In this document: piece after piece, positions 1 to 10,537 of the stretch
Numbering within the stretch: the stretch's first letter is position 1
Layout: every line of letters begins with the position of its first letter
Origin: Comamonas terrae
GTDB taxonomy: Bacteria > Pseudomonadota > Gammaproteobacteria > Burkholderiales > Burkholderiaceae_C
DNA: 64,000 nt
Reading direction: 5' to 3'
Assembly (NCBI RefSeq): GCF_001544075.1
Contig: NZ_BCNT01000003.1
Location: forward strand, 124,001 to 188,000
The notes under the pieces: model-generated
The model's database searches: none
What the model was told of the DNA's origin: nothing
The model's input: the letters and a program-made list of their open reading frames with translations, nothing else
Program-made: the position numbers and the translations under genes

Positions 1-345
1 CAGCAGGGACATGGTGAACAGTTCACCGCCACGCAGCATGTCGCGGTCGCCCGCATAGGGGCGGCCGTAGACCAGGGTGACCATCATGGCCACGGTGGCG
101 AAGCACTTGAGCCAGTTGCCCATGGCGTCGGAAACCACCATGTTGCCCCAGCCGTAGAAGGTGTTGCCGCTGGCGGCGTACATGCCTTGCATCACGGCCA
201 CGACCAGCAGGGTCAGCATCGTCAGAACATAGGTGCCCGTGCGGCGCGCGCTCGTCACGCCCAGGTCCACCAAGGCGATCACGCAGGCCATGACCAGGAG
301 TGTGATCTCCGGGTAGACCGCCAGCCAGCTGAAGTTGTCAATCAT
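1..345 (-). CDS. nuoN: NADH-quinone oxidoreductase subunit N (partial, 3' end off window)
   Basis: Only the first 115 residues are present; the gene runs off the left edge. NuoN is one of three antiporter-like membrane subunits of complex I and takes part in proton pumping. The ATG at 345 gives MIDNFSWLAVYPEI, followed by two or three hydrophobic segments typical of the NuoN N-terminus. It starts 24 nt after the nuoM stop and is the last gene of the nuo order A-N, so position supports identity more than the short sequence does. Confidence 0.9.
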   Translation of the reverse strand, partial: MIDNFSWLAVYPEITLLVMACVIALVDLGVTSARRTGTYVLTMLTLLVVAVMQGMYAASGNTFYGWGNMVVSDAMGNWLKCFATVAMMVTLVYGRPYAGDRDMLRGGELFTMSLL

Positions 346-369
346 CTCGAGTCTCTCGTTTCAGTCTGG

Positions 370-1845
370 TCAGTGGAGCTTGCTCACAGCCACATGCTTG
401 ATGAGCTCAGCCACGGACACATCCATCACATCTGTGAAGGGCTTGGGATACAGGCCCATGTAGAGCACTGCGATCGCCAGCACGCCCAGCACCAGGAATT
501 CGCGGCCGCCGATGTCCTTGAGCGCGGCGACGTTGTCGTTGCCCACGGGACCCAGGTAGACGCGCTTGTACATCCACAGGGTGTAGGAGGCGCCGAAGAT
601 CAGGGCTGTCGCGGCACCCAGGCCGATCCAGAAGTTGTAGTCCACCGCGCCCAGGATCACCATCCACTCGCCCACGAAGCCAGCCGTTGCAGGCAGGCCG
701 CAGTTGGCCATGGAGAACAGCAGGGCAAAGGCCGCGAACTTGGGCATGGTGTTGACCACGCCGCCGTAGGCCGCGATTTCACGCGAGTGCACGCGGTCGT
801 ACAGCACGCCGATGCACAGGAACATGGCGCCCGACACGAAGCCGTGGGCGATCATCTGCACCAGGCCGCCAGAGATGCCCAGGTTGTTGAACATGAAGAA
901 GCCCAGGGTCACGAAGCCCATGTGCGCCACGGACGAGTAGGCCACCAGCTTCTTCATGTCCTTCTGCACCAGGGCCACCACGCCCACGTAGATCACGGCG
1001 ATCAGCGACAGGGTGATGATCAGGCCGGACCACTCGTGCGCCGCATCGGGGGCGATGGGCAGCGAGAAGCGCAGGAAGCCATAGGCGCCCAGCTTCAGCA
1101 TGATGGCGGCCAGCACGGCGGAACCGCCGGTGGGCGCTTCCACGTGCACGTCGGGCAGCCAGGTGTGCACCGGGAACATCGGCACCTTGACCGCGAAGGC
1201 CGCGAAGAAGGCGAAGAAGATCAGCGTCTGCGCCGTGCCGGACAGAGGCAGCTTGTGCCAGTCCAGGATCTCGAAGCTGCCGCCCGACTGGGTGTACAGG
1301 TAGATGATGGCCACCAGCGTGAGCAGCGAGCCCAGCAGGGTGTACAGGAAGAACTTGAAGGCCGCGTAGATGCGGTTCGGTCCGCCCCAGATACCGATGA
1401 TCAGGTACATCGGGATCAGCGTGGCTTCGAAGAACACGTAGAACAGCATGCCGTCCAGCGCGCTGAACACGCCGACCATCAGGCCCGACAGGATCAGGAA
1501 CGCGCCCATGTACTGGTTCACGCGCTCGGTGATGTTCTCCCACGAGGCGATCACCACGATCACGGTGATGAAGGCCGTCAGCGGCACGAACCACATGGAG
1601 ATGCCGTCCACGCCCAGGTGGTAGTGGATATTGAAGCGCTCAATCCACAGGGCGTTTTCCACGAACTGCATGCTGGCCGTGGTGGTGTCGAAGCCGGTCA
1701 TGACCGGAATCGTCACCGCGAAGCCCAGCAGGGCTCCGAGCAGGGCCATCCAGCGCACCGCGCCGGCCTGCCCTTCCCGGCTCAAGGCCAGGAGGAAGAT
1801 GCCGAAGGCGATCGGCACCCAGATAGCAAGACTCAACAATCCCAT
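370..1845 (-). CDS. nuoM: NADH-quinone oxidoreductase subunit M
   Basis: Antiporter-like inner-membrane subunit of complex I (491 aa, normal length), about 14 hydrophobic segments. Visible proton-channel residues of the family are Glu140 in FFEATLIPMY and Lys220 just before the conserved VHTWLPDVHVEAPTGG stretch (residues 226-240). It lies 16 nt after nuoL and 24 nt before nuoN in the same transcript direction. The start MGLLSLAIWVPIAFG is the usual family start. Confidence 0.97.
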   Translation of the reverse strand: MGLLSLAIWVPIAFGIFLLALSREGQAGAVRWMALLGALLGFAVTIPVMTGFDTTTASMQFVENALWIERFNIHYHLGVDGISMWFVPLTAFITVIVVIASWENITERVNQYMGAFLILSGLMVGVFSALDGMLFYVFFEATLIPMYLIIGIWGGPNRIYAAFKFFLYTLLGSLLTLVAIIYLYTQSGGSFEILDWHKLPLSGTAQTLIFFAFFAAFAVKVPMFPVHTWLPDVHVEAPTGGSAVLAAIMLKLGAYGFLRFSLPIAPDAAHEWSGLIITLSLIAVIYVGVVALVQKDMKKLVAYSSVAHMGFVTLGFFMFNNLGISGGLVQMIAHGFVSGAMFLCIGVLYDRVHSREIAAYGGVVNTMPKFAAFALLFSMANCGLPATAGFVGEWMVILGAVDYNFWIGLGAATALIFGASYTLWMYKRVYLGPVGNDNVAALKDIGGREFLVLGVLAIAVLYMGLYPKPFTDVMDVSVAELIKHVAVSKLH

Positions 1846-1861
1846 TTTTGTTATTCCCCTA

Positions 1862-3901
1862 CTACTTGTTGAGCCACACGAAGTACGTCATGAGCGCAAA
1901 GATGCCCAGGATCATGACCAACGCGTAGTGATAGAGATAGCCCGACTGCAGGCCGCGCACCCACTGGCCGAACTTGGCCATGAGTTTCCAGGAACCGTTC
2001 ACGATGGCGCCATCGATGATGGCCTGGTCGCCGACCTTCCAGAACAGCGTGCCGAAGGCGCGGCCGCCGCGGGCGAAGATGTTCTCGTAGACCCAGTCCA
2101 CGCCGTACTTGCCTTCCAGCACCTGGTACAGGCCGATCTTCTTGGAGAAGGCCATGATGGCGGCCGGAATCCCGGGCTTGACCATGTAGAACACATAGGA
2201 CACGAGCACACCGGCCAGGGCCAGCCAGAACGGTGCGGCCGTGAAGCCGTGCAGCGCCATCGGCACCCAGCCGTGGATCTCTTCGGCCAGCTCGGCCATC
2301 GCATGGTGCTTGGCGCCGTCGACGAAGATCACATCCTTGAAGAAGCCGCCGAGCACCATGGTGTCCAGCGCCATGGCACCGATCACCACCGAGGGAATGG
2401 CCAGCAGGATCAGCGGCACGGTCACGACGGCAGGCGACTCATGCGGCTTGGCATCGTGGCCATGGCCGTGGTGGTCGTCATGACCATGGTGGTCATCGTG
2501 ATGCGCGTCGGGATTCTGGTCGTAGCGCTCCTTGCCGTGGAAGACGATGAAGTACAGGCGGAAGGAGTAGAAGGCCGTGATGAACACGCCGGCCAGCACC
2601 GCGAAGCTGGCAAAGCCGGCTCCGGGCAGGTGCGATGCATGCACCGCTTCGATGATGGCGTCCTTGGAGTAGAAGCCCGAGAAGAACGGCGTGCCGATCA
2701 GCGCCAGGTTGCCCAGCAGAAAGGTGATCCAGGTGATGGGCATGTACTTGCGCACGCCGCCCATCCAGCGGATGTCCTGGTTGTGGTGCATGCCCATGAT
2801 GACCGAACCGGCGCCGAGGAACAGCAGGGCCTTGAAGAAGGCGTGGGTCATCAGGTGGAACACGGACACCGAGTAGGCGGAAACGCCCAGCGCCACGGTC
2901 ATGTAGCCCAGCTGCGACAGCGTGGAGTACGCGATCACGCGCTTGATGTCGTTCTGGATGATGCCCAGGATACCCATGAACAGTGCCGTGATGGAGCCGA
3001 TCACCAGGATGAAGTTCAGCGCCACGTCCGACAGCTCGTACAGCGGCGACATGCGCGAGACCATGAAGATGCCGGCCGTCACCATGGTGGCGGCGTGGAT
3101 CAGCGCCGAGATGGGGGTCGGGCCTTCCATGGAGTCGGGCAGCCAGGCGTGCAGCGGGAACTGGGCCGACTTGCCCATCGCGCCCACGAACAGGCAGATG
3201 GCCGTCACGGTCACCAGCATCCAGCCCGTGCCGGGCAGCTGGGTGTTCTGGATCTCGGGCAGCTTGGCGAAGATTTCCGAGTAGTTCAGCGTGCCGGTGT
3301 AGGCAGCGATCAGGCCGATGCCCAGGATGAAGCCGAAGTCGCCGACGCGGTTGACCAGAAAGGCCTTCAGGTTGGCGAAGATGGCCGATTCCTTCTTGAA
3401 GTAGAAACCGATCAGCAGGTAGGACACCAGGCCCACGGCTTCCCAGCCGAAGAACAGCTGCAGCATGTTGTTGCTCATCACGAGCATCAGCATGGAGAAG
3501 GTGAACAGCGAGATGTAGGAGAAGAAACGGTCGTAGCCGTCGTCTTCGGCCATGTAGCCCATGGTGTAGATGTGCACCATCAGCGACACGAAGGTCACCA
3601 CGCACATCATCATGGCCGTCAGGGAGTCGATCAGGAAGCCGACCTCCATCTTCAGGCCGCCGACCACCATCCAGGTGTAGATGGTCTCGTTGAACTTGGC
3701 GCCGTCGAAGACGACGCTCTGGAAAACCAGGGCCGACAAGATGAAGGCGACCAGCACGCCCAGGATCGTCAGGGAGCTGCTGCCGGTGCGACCAATCTTG
3801 TTGCCGCCGAAGGCGGTGCCCCAGATACCCGCGAGCGCGGAGCCGGCCAGCGGCGCCAACGGCACCGCGAGCAGCATGGATGCAGAAAGGGTTTGACTCA
3901 T
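1862..3901 (-). CDS. nuoL: NADH-quinone oxidoreductase subunit L
   Basis: Largest antiporter-like subunit of complex I (679 aa), at the distal end of the membrane arm, with the long C-terminal lateral helix expected of the family. Family marks are WEAVGLVSYLLIGFY around Glu154 and FPLHAWLPDSMEGPTP. Odd feature: a loop at about residues 463-488 is very rich in histidine (ten His in 23 residues, as HH, GH and DDHH units) between two hydrophobic segments; E. coli NuoL has no such stretch to my knowledge. It lies 30 nt after nuoK. Confidence 0.97.
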   Translation of the reverse strand: MSQTLSASMLLAVPLAPLAGSALAGIWGTAFGGNKIGRTGSSSLTILGVLVAFILSALVFQSVVFDGAKFNETIYTWMVVGGLKMEVGFLIDSLTAMMMCVVTFVSLMVHIYTMGYMAEDDGYDRFFSYISLFTFSMLMLVMSNNMLQLFFGWEAVGLVSYLLIGFYFKKESAIFANLKAFLVNRVGDFGFILGIGLIAAYTGTLNYSEIFAKLPEIQNTQLPGTGWMLVTVTAICLFVGAMGKSAQFPLHAWLPDSMEGPTPISALIHAATMVTAGIFMVSRMSPLYELSDVALNFILVIGSITALFMGILGIIQNDIKRVIAYSTLSQLGYMTVALGVSAYSVSVFHLMTHAFFKALLFLGAGSVIMGMHHNQDIRWMGGVRKYMPITWITFLLGNLALIGTPFFSGFYSKDAIIEAVHASHLPGAGFASFAVLAGVFITAFYSFRLYFIVFHGKERYDQNPDAHHDDHHGHDDHHGHGHDAKPHESPAVVTVPLILLAIPSVVIGAMALDTMVLGGFFKDVIFVDGAKHHAMAELAEEIHGWVPMALHGFTAAPFWLALAGVLVSYVFYMVKPGIPAAIMAFSKKIGLYQVLEGKYGVDWVYENIFARGGRAFGTLFWKVGDQAIIDGAIVNGSWKLMAKFGQWVRGLQSGYLYHYALVMILGIFALMTYFVWLNK

Positions 3902-3931
3902 TCTTGAGAACCTTGCAAGTAACGGGCGGAC

Positions 3932-4240
3932 TCAGCCCTTGAGGGCGTTGAGATCTTCCGCATCGATACTGCTCTTGTTACGGAACAGCAGCACCAGGAT
4001 CGCCAGACCGATGGCCGACTCAGCGGCAGCCACCGTCAGGATGAAGAACACGAACACCTGTCCGTTCATGTCGCCCAGATAGCTGGAGAACGCCACGAAG
4101 TTCATGTTCACGGCCAGCAGCATCAGCTCGATGGCCATGAGCAAGACGATCAGGTTCTTGCGGTTCAGAAAGATGCCAACCACGGCGAGCGCGAACAGCA
4201 TGGCGCCCAGCGTCAGAAAATGGCCCAGAGTCAGCGTCAT
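3932..4240 (-). CDS. nuoK: NADH-quinone oxidoreductase subunit K
   Basis: Small three-helix membrane subunit of complex I (102 aa; the family is about 100 aa). The family core [20 protein letters not shown] carries the conserved membrane glutamate (Glu38), with a second Glu further on in [11 protein letters not shown]. The start ATG overlaps the nuoJ stop by 4 nt (ATGA), which indicates translational coupling. A G/A/V-rich third helix ends in the usual [16 protein letters not shown] tail. Confidence 0.97.
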   Translation of the reverse strand: MTLTLGHFLTLGAMLFALAVVGIFLNRKNLIVLLMAIELMLLAVNMNFVAFSSYLGDMNGQVFVFFILTVAAAESAIGLAILVLLFRNKSSIDAEDLNALKG

Positions 4241-4911
4241 GCTTTTGTCTCCACGGCAGGCGCCACGGCTTCGGCGGCAGGTTGTTGTGGGGGCTGGGTG
4301 ACCGGCTGCTTGACCAGCTTGATGCGGTCCTGGGCACGTACGCGGATCTGCTGCGCCGGGTTGACGGCCTTGCTGTCCTTGCGCTTGCGCAGCGTCAGGG
4401 CGATCGCGGCAATCATGGCCACCAGCAGGATCACGGCAGCGATTTCCACCGGATACAGGTACTTGGTGTACAGCAGCTTGCCCAGCTCCTGGGTGTTGGA
4501 GTACTGCACCGCCTGGCCGGCCGCATTGACGGCGGTCGCCGCCCCGGCCTTGGACTCTTCGACGTCGCCGAAGCCGCCCATCAGCACCATGCCCATTTCA
4601 AAGGCAATCAGTGCGCCGATCAGCGCGGCGAACGGGAAGTGCTTCCAGAAGCCGCGGCGCAGCGCATCGATGCGGATGTCCAGCATCATCACGACGAACA
4701 GGAACAGCACCATCACGGCGCCCAGGTAGACCAGCACCAGGGCGATGCCCAGGAACTCGGCCTTGAGCAGCAGCCAGATGGCCGCGGCCTGGGAGAAGGC
4801 CAGGATCAGATTGAGCACGGCATGCACGGGATTGCGGGCCGTGATCACCCGGAAGGCTGCGAACAGCAGCACTGCCGAGAACAAATAGAAAAAACCAGTT
4901 TTGGCGTCCAT
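4237..4911 (-). CDS. nuoJ: NADH-quinone oxidoreductase subunit J
   Basis: Membrane subunit of complex I (224 aa) with five hydrophobic segments and the family marks NPVHAVLNL near the N-terminus and [18 protein letters not shown] in helix 3. The last ~45 residues form a polar, Pro/Gln/Ala-rich tail ([16 protein letters not shown]) that is longer than in enterobacteria and probably faces the cytoplasm. It is followed directly by nuoK (4-nt overlap) and preceded by nuoI (34-nt gap). Confidence 0.95.
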   Translation of the reverse strand: MDAKTGFFYLFSAVLLFAAFRVITARNPVHAVLNLILAFSQAAAIWLLLKAEFLGIALVLVYLGAVMVLFLFVVMMLDIRIDALRRGFWKHFPFAALIGALIAFEMGMVLMGGFGDVEESKAGAATAVNAAGQAVQYSNTQELGKLLYTKYLYPVEIAAVILLVAMIAAIALTLRKRKDSKAVNPAQQIRVRAQDRIKLVKQPVTQPPQQPAAEAVAPAVETKA

Positions 4912-4945
4912 GGATCGAATCTTTTCAAGTGATCAGGCAGCCGCT

Positions 4946-5455
4946 TCAGCGGTACTTGGCATCGGCTGCCTTGTTGGCAGCGATCTCGGCTTCATAGCGG
5001 TCGCCTACGGCCAGGAGCATGTCCTTGGTGAAGTAGAGGTCACCGCGCTTTTCGCCGTGATATTCGAAGATGTGCGTCTCCACGATGGAGTCCACCGGGC
5101 AGCTTTCCTCGCAGAAACCGCAGAAGATGCACTTGGTCAGGTCGATGTCGTAACGCGTGGTGCGACGCGAACCGTCGTCGCGAACGTCGGATTCGATGGT
5201 GATGGCCATGGCCGGGCAGACGGCCTCGCACAGCTTGCAGGCAATGCAGCGCTCTTCGCCGTTGTCATAACGGCGCAGCGCATGCAGGCCACGGAAGCGT
5301 GGCGACAGGGGAGTCTTTTCCTCGGGGAACTGCACCGTGATCTTGCGACGGAAGGTGTAGCGGCCGGTCAGGGCCATGCCCTTGGCCAGCTCCCAGAGCA
5401 TGAAGCTCTTGAGGAAGTCTTTGAAGGAAAAAGGAGTTGCAGCAACCGCAGACAT
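4946..5455 (-). CDS. nuoI: NADH-quinone oxidoreductase subunit I (two [4Fe-4S])
   Basis: Peripheral-arm ferredoxin-like subunit (169 aa) carrying clusters N6a and N6b, which pass electrons from NuoG to NuoB. Two full cysteine sets are visible: C70-x2-C73-x2-C76-x3-C80 followed by Pro, and C109-x2-C112-x2-C115-x3-C119 followed by Pro. The N-terminal helix [18 protein letters not shown] is the amphipathic membrane anchor. It lies 12 nt after nuoH. Confidence 0.97.
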   Translation of the reverse strand: MSAVAATPFSFKDFLKSFMLWELAKGMALTGRYTFRRKITVQFPEEKTPLSPRFRGLHALRRYDNGEERCIACKLCEAVCPAMAITIESDVRDDGSRRTTRYDIDLTKCIFCGFCEESCPVDSIVETHIFEYHGEKRGDLYFTKDMLLAVGDRYEAEIAANKAADAKYR

Positions 5456-5467
5456 ACGTACTCCGCT

Positions 5468-6544
5468 TTAGTTCCAGATGTTCCAGGGCGAGTACAGCCA
5501 GGCACCCACAACGATCAGCCACACCAGGGTGACCGGAATGAAGATCTTCCAGCCCAGGCGCATGATCTGGTCGTAGCGAAAGCGCGGGAACGTTGCGCGG
5601 ATCCAGATGAAGCAGGACACGACCAGGAAGGTCTTGATGGCCAGCCAGATCCAGCCCGGGATGAAGCCCAGGAAGTCGACCGGAGGCAGCCAGCCGCCCA
5701 GGAACATGATCACGGCCAGGATGGACACCAGCCACATGCTGGCGTATTCGGCCAGGAAGAAGACCGCGAAGCCCATGCCCGAATACTCGACCATGTGGCC
5801 GGCCACGATTTCGGCTTCGCCTTCCACCACGTCGAAGGGGTGGCGGTTGGTTTCGGCCACGACCGAGATCAGGTAGACGATGAAGATGGGCAGCAGCGGC
5901 AGCCAGTTCCAGGACAGGATGCCCACGCCCATGGAGGCGAACTGGCCATGCGCCTGGCTCATCACGATCTGCGTGAGGTTCATGCTGCCCGTGACCATGA
6001 TGACCACCAGGAAGCAGAAGCCCAGCGCGATTTCATAGCTGACCATCTGTGCCGAGGCGCGCAGCGCGCCCAGGAAGGCGTACTTGGAGTTCGATGCCCA
6101 GCCGGCGATGATCACGCCATAGACTTCGATCGAAGTGATGGCCATCATCAGCAGCAGGCCGGCGTTGACGTTGGTCAGCGCCACTTCGGGGCCGAAGGGG
6201 ATCACCACCCAGGCCGCCAGGGCCGGCATGATGGCCATGACGGGGCCCACGTAGAACAGGCCCTTGGCTGCGCGCGTGGGCTGGATCAGTTCCTTGGTCA
6301 GCAGCTTCAGGCCGTCGGCCAGAGGCTGCAGCAGGCCCATGGGGCCCACGCGGTTGGGGCCCAGGCGGATCTGCATGAAGCCGAGCAGCTTGCGTTCCCA
6401 CAGCGTCAGGTAGGCCACGGCGCCCATCAGCGGCGCCACGATGGCCACGATACCCAGCAGAATCCAGATGACGGGCCAGGCCACGTCGGTCCAGAAAGGG
6501 GCCGTGGACAAGCCGGCGCCCCAGACTTTCAATGCGTCGATCAT
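5468..6544 (-). CDS. nuoH: NADH-quinone oxidoreductase subunit H
   Basis: Membrane subunit (358 aa, eight or more hydrophobic segments) that joins the peripheral arm to the membrane arm and forms part of the quinone chamber. Family marks are [19 protein letters not shown] in the first cytoplasmic loop and [19 protein letters not shown], with its acidic cluster, further on. The start ATG overlaps the nuoG stop by 4 nt (ATGA). Confidence 0.97.
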   Translation of the reverse strand: MIDALKVWGAGLSTAPFWTDVAWPVIWILLGIVAIVAPLMGAVAYLTLWERKLLGFMQIRLGPNRVGPMGLLQPLADGLKLLTKELIQPTRAAKGLFYVGPVMAIMPALAAWVVIPFGPEVALTNVNAGLLLMMAITSIEVYGVIIAGWASNSKYAFLGALRASAQMVSYEIALGFCFLVVIMVTGSMNLTQIVMSQAHGQFASMGVGILSWNWLPLLPIFIVYLISVVAETNRHPFDVVEGEAEIVAGHMVEYSGMGFAVFFLAEYASMWLVSILAVIMFLGGWLPPVDFLGFIPGWIWLAIKTFLVVSCFIWIRATFPRFRYDQIMRLGWKIFIPVTLVWLIVVGAWLYSPWNIWN

Positions 6545-8661
6545 GCGGCGCCTCCCTCACGAACCTGACGGGCATCGGCCGTCAATTGCAGCGACGTTGC
6601 GCGGCGCACAATGCTGTCGAGCTGGTAAATGCTTGCCACCACCGGTGCAGGCATGCTGCCGGCGGCCGGCAGGCTGCTCACGGCCTTGGCGGCATTGCTG
6701 AGCTGGCCGGCAGGCACTTGGGCGACTCCGCCCGTGGCAGCGGCCAGCACTTCCTGGGAGGTCTCGTAGTCCACGCCGGAAATGCCCAGCAGATTGGACA
6801 GCACGCGCAGCACCTTCCAGGCCGGACGGGTGTCGCCCAGCGGCTTGACCACGGCGTGGAAGCCCTGCACGCGGCCTTCGGCATTCACGAAGCTGCCGGA
6901 GGTTTCGGTGAACGGCGCGATGGGCAGCAGCACGTCGCTGAATTCCATGTTGGCCTTGAACGGGCTCAGGGTCACGACCATTTCGGCCTTGGCCAGCGCT
7001 TCGCCAGCGGCCTTGCCGGCAGCGCTGTCGAACTCGGGTTCGTTGTTCAGCAGGAGGGCTGCCTTCAGGCCGCCAGCCAGCATCTGGCCGGCGTTCTGGC
7101 CGTTGGCGCCAGGGACGGCCTTGACCCACTGCGCGCCCACGGTGTTGGCGGCTTCGGTCAGGTAGCCAACGCTGGCACCGGTCTGCTCGGCAATCCAGTT
7201 GGCCAGGGCCAGCAGCGTGGAAGCCTGTGCGTGGTGCGCGGCGGCATTGCCCAGCAAAATGGCCTTGTGCTCGCCAGCCAGCAGCGCGGCAGCGATGGCC
7301 TGCGCCTCGTTGTGGGCGGTCGCAGCCACCGGCGCGTCCACGCCCTTGGCCTGCGCCACGGCAGCAGCCACGTCGGCCAGGGCCTGGGCCCAGTCCGCGG
7401 CAGCAACCACCGAAGCGTTGACGGGCAGGGCCCAGTCGTACACGCGCTCGTTGATGGCAAAAACCTTGCAGCCCTTATTGGCAGCCTGGCGGATGCGCTG
7501 TGCGAACAGCGGGTGATCCTTGCGCAGGTTGGAGCCGACGACCAGCGCCGACTGCAGGGTCGACAGGCCGGCGATGGGCAGGCCCAGCCACTGCACGCCC
7601 TGGGCGGCAGCGAACTCGGCATTGCGCAGGCGGTAGTCGATGTTCTCGCTGCCCAGGCCGCGCACCAGCTTGCCGGCCAGATACAGTTCTTCCAGCGTGC
7701 TGTGCGGGCTCACCAGGGCGCCGATGGCGCTGGCGCCGTGCTGGCTCTTGATCTGCTGCAGGCCGTTGGCCACGTATTCCAGGGCTGTCTGCCAGTCGAC
7801 TTCCTTCCACTCGCCGCCCTGCTTGAGCATGGGGCGGGTCAGGCGCTCGTCGCTGTTGAGGGCTTCGTACGAGAAGCGGTCACGGTCGGCGATCCAGCAC
7901 TCGTTGACTTCCTCGTTCTCGAAGGGCACGACGCGCAGCACCTTGTGGTTCTTGACCTGGACGATCAGGTTGGCGCCGGTGGAGTCATGCGGAGAGACCG
8001 ACTTGCGGCGCGACAGCTCCCAGGTGCGGGCGCTGTAGCGGAAGGGCTTGCTGGTCAGCGCGCCCACGGGGCAGATGTCGATCATGTTGCCCGACAGCTC
8101 GGAATCCACGGTATCGCCCACCACGGTGGTGATCTCGGAATGCTCGCCGCGGTTGATCATGCCCAGCTCCATGACGCCGGCCACTTCCTGGCCGAAGCGC
8201 ACGCAGCGTGTGCAGTGGATGCAGCGGCTCATTTCCTCCATGGAAATCAGCGGGCCCACGTTCTTGTGGAACACCACGCGCTTTTCTTCCTCGTAGCGCG
8301 AGCTGCTGGCGCCATAGCCCACGGCCAGATCCTGCAGCTGGCATTCGCCGCCCTGGTCGCAGATGGGGCAGTCCAGCGGGTGATTGATGAGCAGGAACTC
8401 CATCACCGACTGTTGCGCCTTGATGGCCTTTTCGCTCTTGGTGCGCACGATCATGCCTTGCGTCACGGGCGTGGCGCAGGCAGGCATGGGCTTGGGAGCC
8501 TTTTCAACGTCCACAAGGCACATGCGGCAGTTGGCCGCAATGGAGAGCTTCTTGTGGTAGCAGAAGTGAGGAATATAGGAGCCGGCCTTCTCGGCAGCAT
8601 GCATGACCATGCTGCCTTCCGAGACCTCCACCTTTTTTCCGTCCAGTTCAATTTCAACCAT
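6541..8661 (-). CDS. nuoG: NADH-quinone oxidoreductase subunit G
   Basis: Large iron-sulfur subunit of the NADH dehydrogenase module (706 aa). The N-terminal [2Fe-2S] ferredoxin domain shows C34, C45, C48 and C62. It is followed by the His-Cys motif [18 protein letters not shown] and by [10 protein letters not shown] for [4Fe-4S] clusters. The rest is a molybdopterin-oxidoreductase-like domain without a bound cofactor in this family. The last ~350 residues are Ala-rich, as in related beta-proteobacteria. It sits 23 nt after nuoF and overlaps nuoH by 4 nt. Confidence 0.97.
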   Translation of the reverse strand: MVEIELDGKKVEVSEGSMVMHAAEKAGSYIPHFCYHKKLSIAANCRMCLVDVEKAPKPMPACATPVTQGMIVRTKSEKAIKAQQSVMEFLLINHPLDCPICDQGGECQLQDLAVGYGASSSRYEEEKRVVFHKNVGPLISMEEMSRCIHCTRCVRFGQEVAGVMELGMINRGEHSEITTVVGDTVDSELSGNMIDICPVGALTSKPFRYSARTWELSRRKSVSPHDSTGANLIVQVKNHKVLRVVPFENEEVNECWIADRDRFSYEALNSDERLTRPMLKQGGEWKEVDWQTALEYVANGLQQIKSQHGASAIGALVSPHSTLEELYLAGKLVRGLGSENIDYRLRNAEFAAAQGVQWLGLPIAGLSTLQSALVVGSNLRKDHPLFAQRIRQAANKGCKVFAINERVYDWALPVNASVVAAADWAQALADVAAAVAQAKGVDAPVAATAHNEAQAIAAALLAGEHKAILLGNAAAHHAQASTLLALANWIAEQTGASVGYLTEAANTVGAQWVKAVPGANGQNAGQMLAGGLKAALLLNNEPEFDSAAGKAAGEALAKAEMVVTLSPFKANMEFSDVLLPIAPFTETSGSFVNAEGRVQGFHAVVKPLGDTRPAWKVLRVLSNLLGISGVDYETSQEVLAAATGGVAQVPAGQLSNAAKAVSSLPAAGSMPAPVVASIYQLDSIVRRATSLQLTADARQVREGGAA

Positions 8662-8684
8662 ATGCTTGTCTCGCGATCAGGCGC

Positions 8685-10049
8685 TTACGCGGCCTGCTTG
8701 GAAGCGTTCTGGATCTTCGCTTCAAACTCGTGGCGGAAGTGCTTGATCATGGCGCGCACCGGCATGGCTGCCGCATCGCCCAACGCACAGATCGTGCGGC
8801 CCATGATGTTCACGGACACCGAGTCCAACAGCTCGATATCTTCCGGACGGCCTTCGCCGTGCTGAATACGATTGACCACGCGCCACAGCCAGCCCGTGCC
8901 TTCACGGCAGGGCGTGCATTGGCCGCAGGACTCGTGCTGGTAGAAGTACGACAGGCGCAGCAGGCTCTCGACCATGTCGCGCGAATCGTCCATCACGATC
9001 ACCGCCCCGGAACCCAGCATGGAGCCGGCCTTGGCGATGGAGTCGTAGTCCATGGTGCATTCCATGATGATGTCGGCCGGCAGCACGGGCGACGAGGAGC
9101 CGCCGGGGATCACGGCCTTGAGCTTGCGGCCGGTGCGCACGCCGCCTGCAAGCTCCAGCAGCTTGGAGAACGGCGTGCCCAGCGGGATCTCGTAGTTGCC
9201 GGGCAGGTTCACGTCGCCGCTGACCGAGAAGATCTTGGTGCCGCCGTTGTTGGGCTTGCCGCACTCCAGATAGGCCTGGCCGCCGTTGCGGATGATCCAG
9301 GGAACGGCCGCAAAGGTTTCGGTGTTGTTGATGGTCGTCGGCTTGCCGTACAGGCCGAAGCTGGCCGGGAACGGCGGCTTGAAGCGGGGCTGGCCCTTCT
9401 TGCCTTCCAGCGATTCCAGCAGCGCGGTCTCCTCGCCGCAGATATAGGCCCCGAAGCCATGGTGCGCATGCAGCTGGAAGCTGAAGCTGCTGCCCAGGAT
9501 GTTGTCGCCCAGATAGCCGGCGGCACGGGCTTCCTCCAGAGCGGCCTCGAAGCGCTCGTAGACCTGGAAGATCTCGCCGTGAATGTAGTTGTAGCCGACG
9601 CTGATGCCCATCGCATACGCGGCAATGATCATGCCCTCGATCACGATGTGGGGGTTGAACATCAGGATGTCGCGGTCCTTGCAGGTACCGGGCTCGCCCT
9701 CGTCCGAGTTGCACACCAGGTGCTTCTGTCCGGGGAACTGGCGGGGCATGAAGCTCCACTTCAGGCCGGTCGGAAAGCCCGCGCCGCCACGGCCGCGCAG
9801 GCCGGATTCCTTGACGGTGGCGATCACCTGATCCTGGGTCAGGCCTTCGCCGCCGTCCTTGCCCAGGATCTTGCGCAGCGCCTGGTAGCCGCCGCGTGCC
9901 TCGTAGTCCTTGATGGACCAGTTGCTGCCGTTCAGATCCGCATAGATCTGCGGATTGATATGGCGGTCGTGGAAGCAGGTTTCGTTGCCCGAGGAGGCGA
10001 ACCTGGCCAGCACCGCATTGGCGGCGGGATTGTTCAGAATGGTGCTCAT
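8685..10049 (-). CDS. nuoF: NADH-quinone oxidoreductase subunit F (FMN, NADH binding)
   Basis: NADH-oxidising flavoprotein subunit (454 aa). Visible are the glycine-rich FMN/NADH site [16 protein letters not shown], the second glycine stretch [14 protein letters not shown], and the [4Fe-4S] N3 motif [13 protein letters not shown] starting near Cys375. An in-frame reading extends upstream to 10280, but that part only shadows nuoE. The ATG at 10049 overlaps the nuoE stop by 4 nt (ATGA) and gives the usual start MSTILNNP, so it is chosen. Confidence 0.97.
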   Translation of the reverse strand: MSTILNNPAANAVLARFASSGNETCFHDRHINPQIYADLNGSNWSIKDYEARGGYQALRKILGKDGGEGLTQDQVIATVKESGLRGRGGAGFPTGLKWSFMPRQFPGQKHLVCNSDEGEPGTCKDRDILMFNPHIVIEGMIIAAYAMGISVGYNYIHGEIFQVYERFEAALEEARAAGYLGDNILGSSFSFQLHAHHGFGAYICGEETALLESLEGKKGQPRFKPPFPASFGLYGKPTTINNTETFAAVPWIIRNGGQAYLECGKPNNGGTKIFSVSGDVNLPGNYEIPLGTPFSKLLELAGGVRTGRKLKAVIPGGSSSPVLPADIIMECTMDYDSIAKAGSMLGSGAVIVMDDSRDMVESLLRLSYFYQHESCGQCTPCREGTGWLWRVVNRIQHGEGRPEDIELLDSVSVNIMGRTICALGDAAAMPVRAMIKHFRHEFEAKIQNASKQAA

Positions 10050-10537
10050 GCCTTGCCCTCCGCAGCGCGCAGGCCGTCCACCAGCTCGTCGAGCTTCTCG
10101 TTGCTCATGAAGCTGCACATGCAACGGTCGTTGACCAGCATCACCGGGGAATCGGCGCAGGCGCCCAGGCACTCCGACTGCTGCAGCGTGAACAGGCCGT
10201 CGGGCGTGGTTTCGCCCATCTTGATGCCCAGCTTGTGCTCCAGGTGGTGCAGCGCCTTGTAGCCGTCGCGCAGCTGGCAAGGCAGGTTGGTGCAGACGTT
10301 CAGCTTGTACTTGCCAACGGGGCGCTGGTTGTACATGTTGTAGAAGGTGGTGACTTCGTGCACCGCGATTTCGGGCATGCCCAGAAATTCGGCAATCACG
10401 GCTTCGCTCTCGGCGCTCACCCAGCCCTGCTCCTGCTGCACGATGGACAGGCAGGCCATCACGGCAGACTGTTTCTGGTCAGCCGGATACTTGGCCACCT
10501 CACGCGCAAAGCGTTCCTTGGTCGCTTCGGTAATCAT
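10046..10537 (-). CDS. nuoE: NADH-quinone oxidoreductase subunit E ([2Fe-2S])
   Basis: Thioredoxin-fold [2Fe-2S] subunit (163 aa) of the NADH dehydrogenase module, partner of NuoF. The four ligands of cluster N1a are visible as C82-x4-C87 (CTNLPC) and C123-x3-C127 (CLGAC). Both ends overlap neighbours by 4 nt (nuoD upstream, nuoF downstream), so translation of D-E-F is likely coupled. Confidence 0.97.
   Translation of the reverse strand: MITEATKERFAREVAKYPADQKQSAVMACLSIVQQEQGWVSAESEAVIAEFLGMPEIAVHEVTTFYNMYNQRPVGKYKLNVCTNLPCQLRDGYKALHHLEHKLGIKMGETTPDGLFTLQQSECLGACADSPVMLVNDRCMCSFMSNEKLDELVDGLRAAEGKA

Noticed and set aside
2437-2515. Short tandem GTGGTC/CATGG pattern as a DNA repeat
   Set aside because: It is explained by the histidine and aspartate codons of the NuoL loop and is not a separate repeat element.
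187-3907. Long plus-strand open frames opposite nuoM and nuoL (561 and 758 aa)
   Set aside because: Their translations are His/Gln/Arg-rich, low in hydrophobic order and lie exactly antisense to well-supported complex I genes; this is the usual effect of high GC on the complementary strand.
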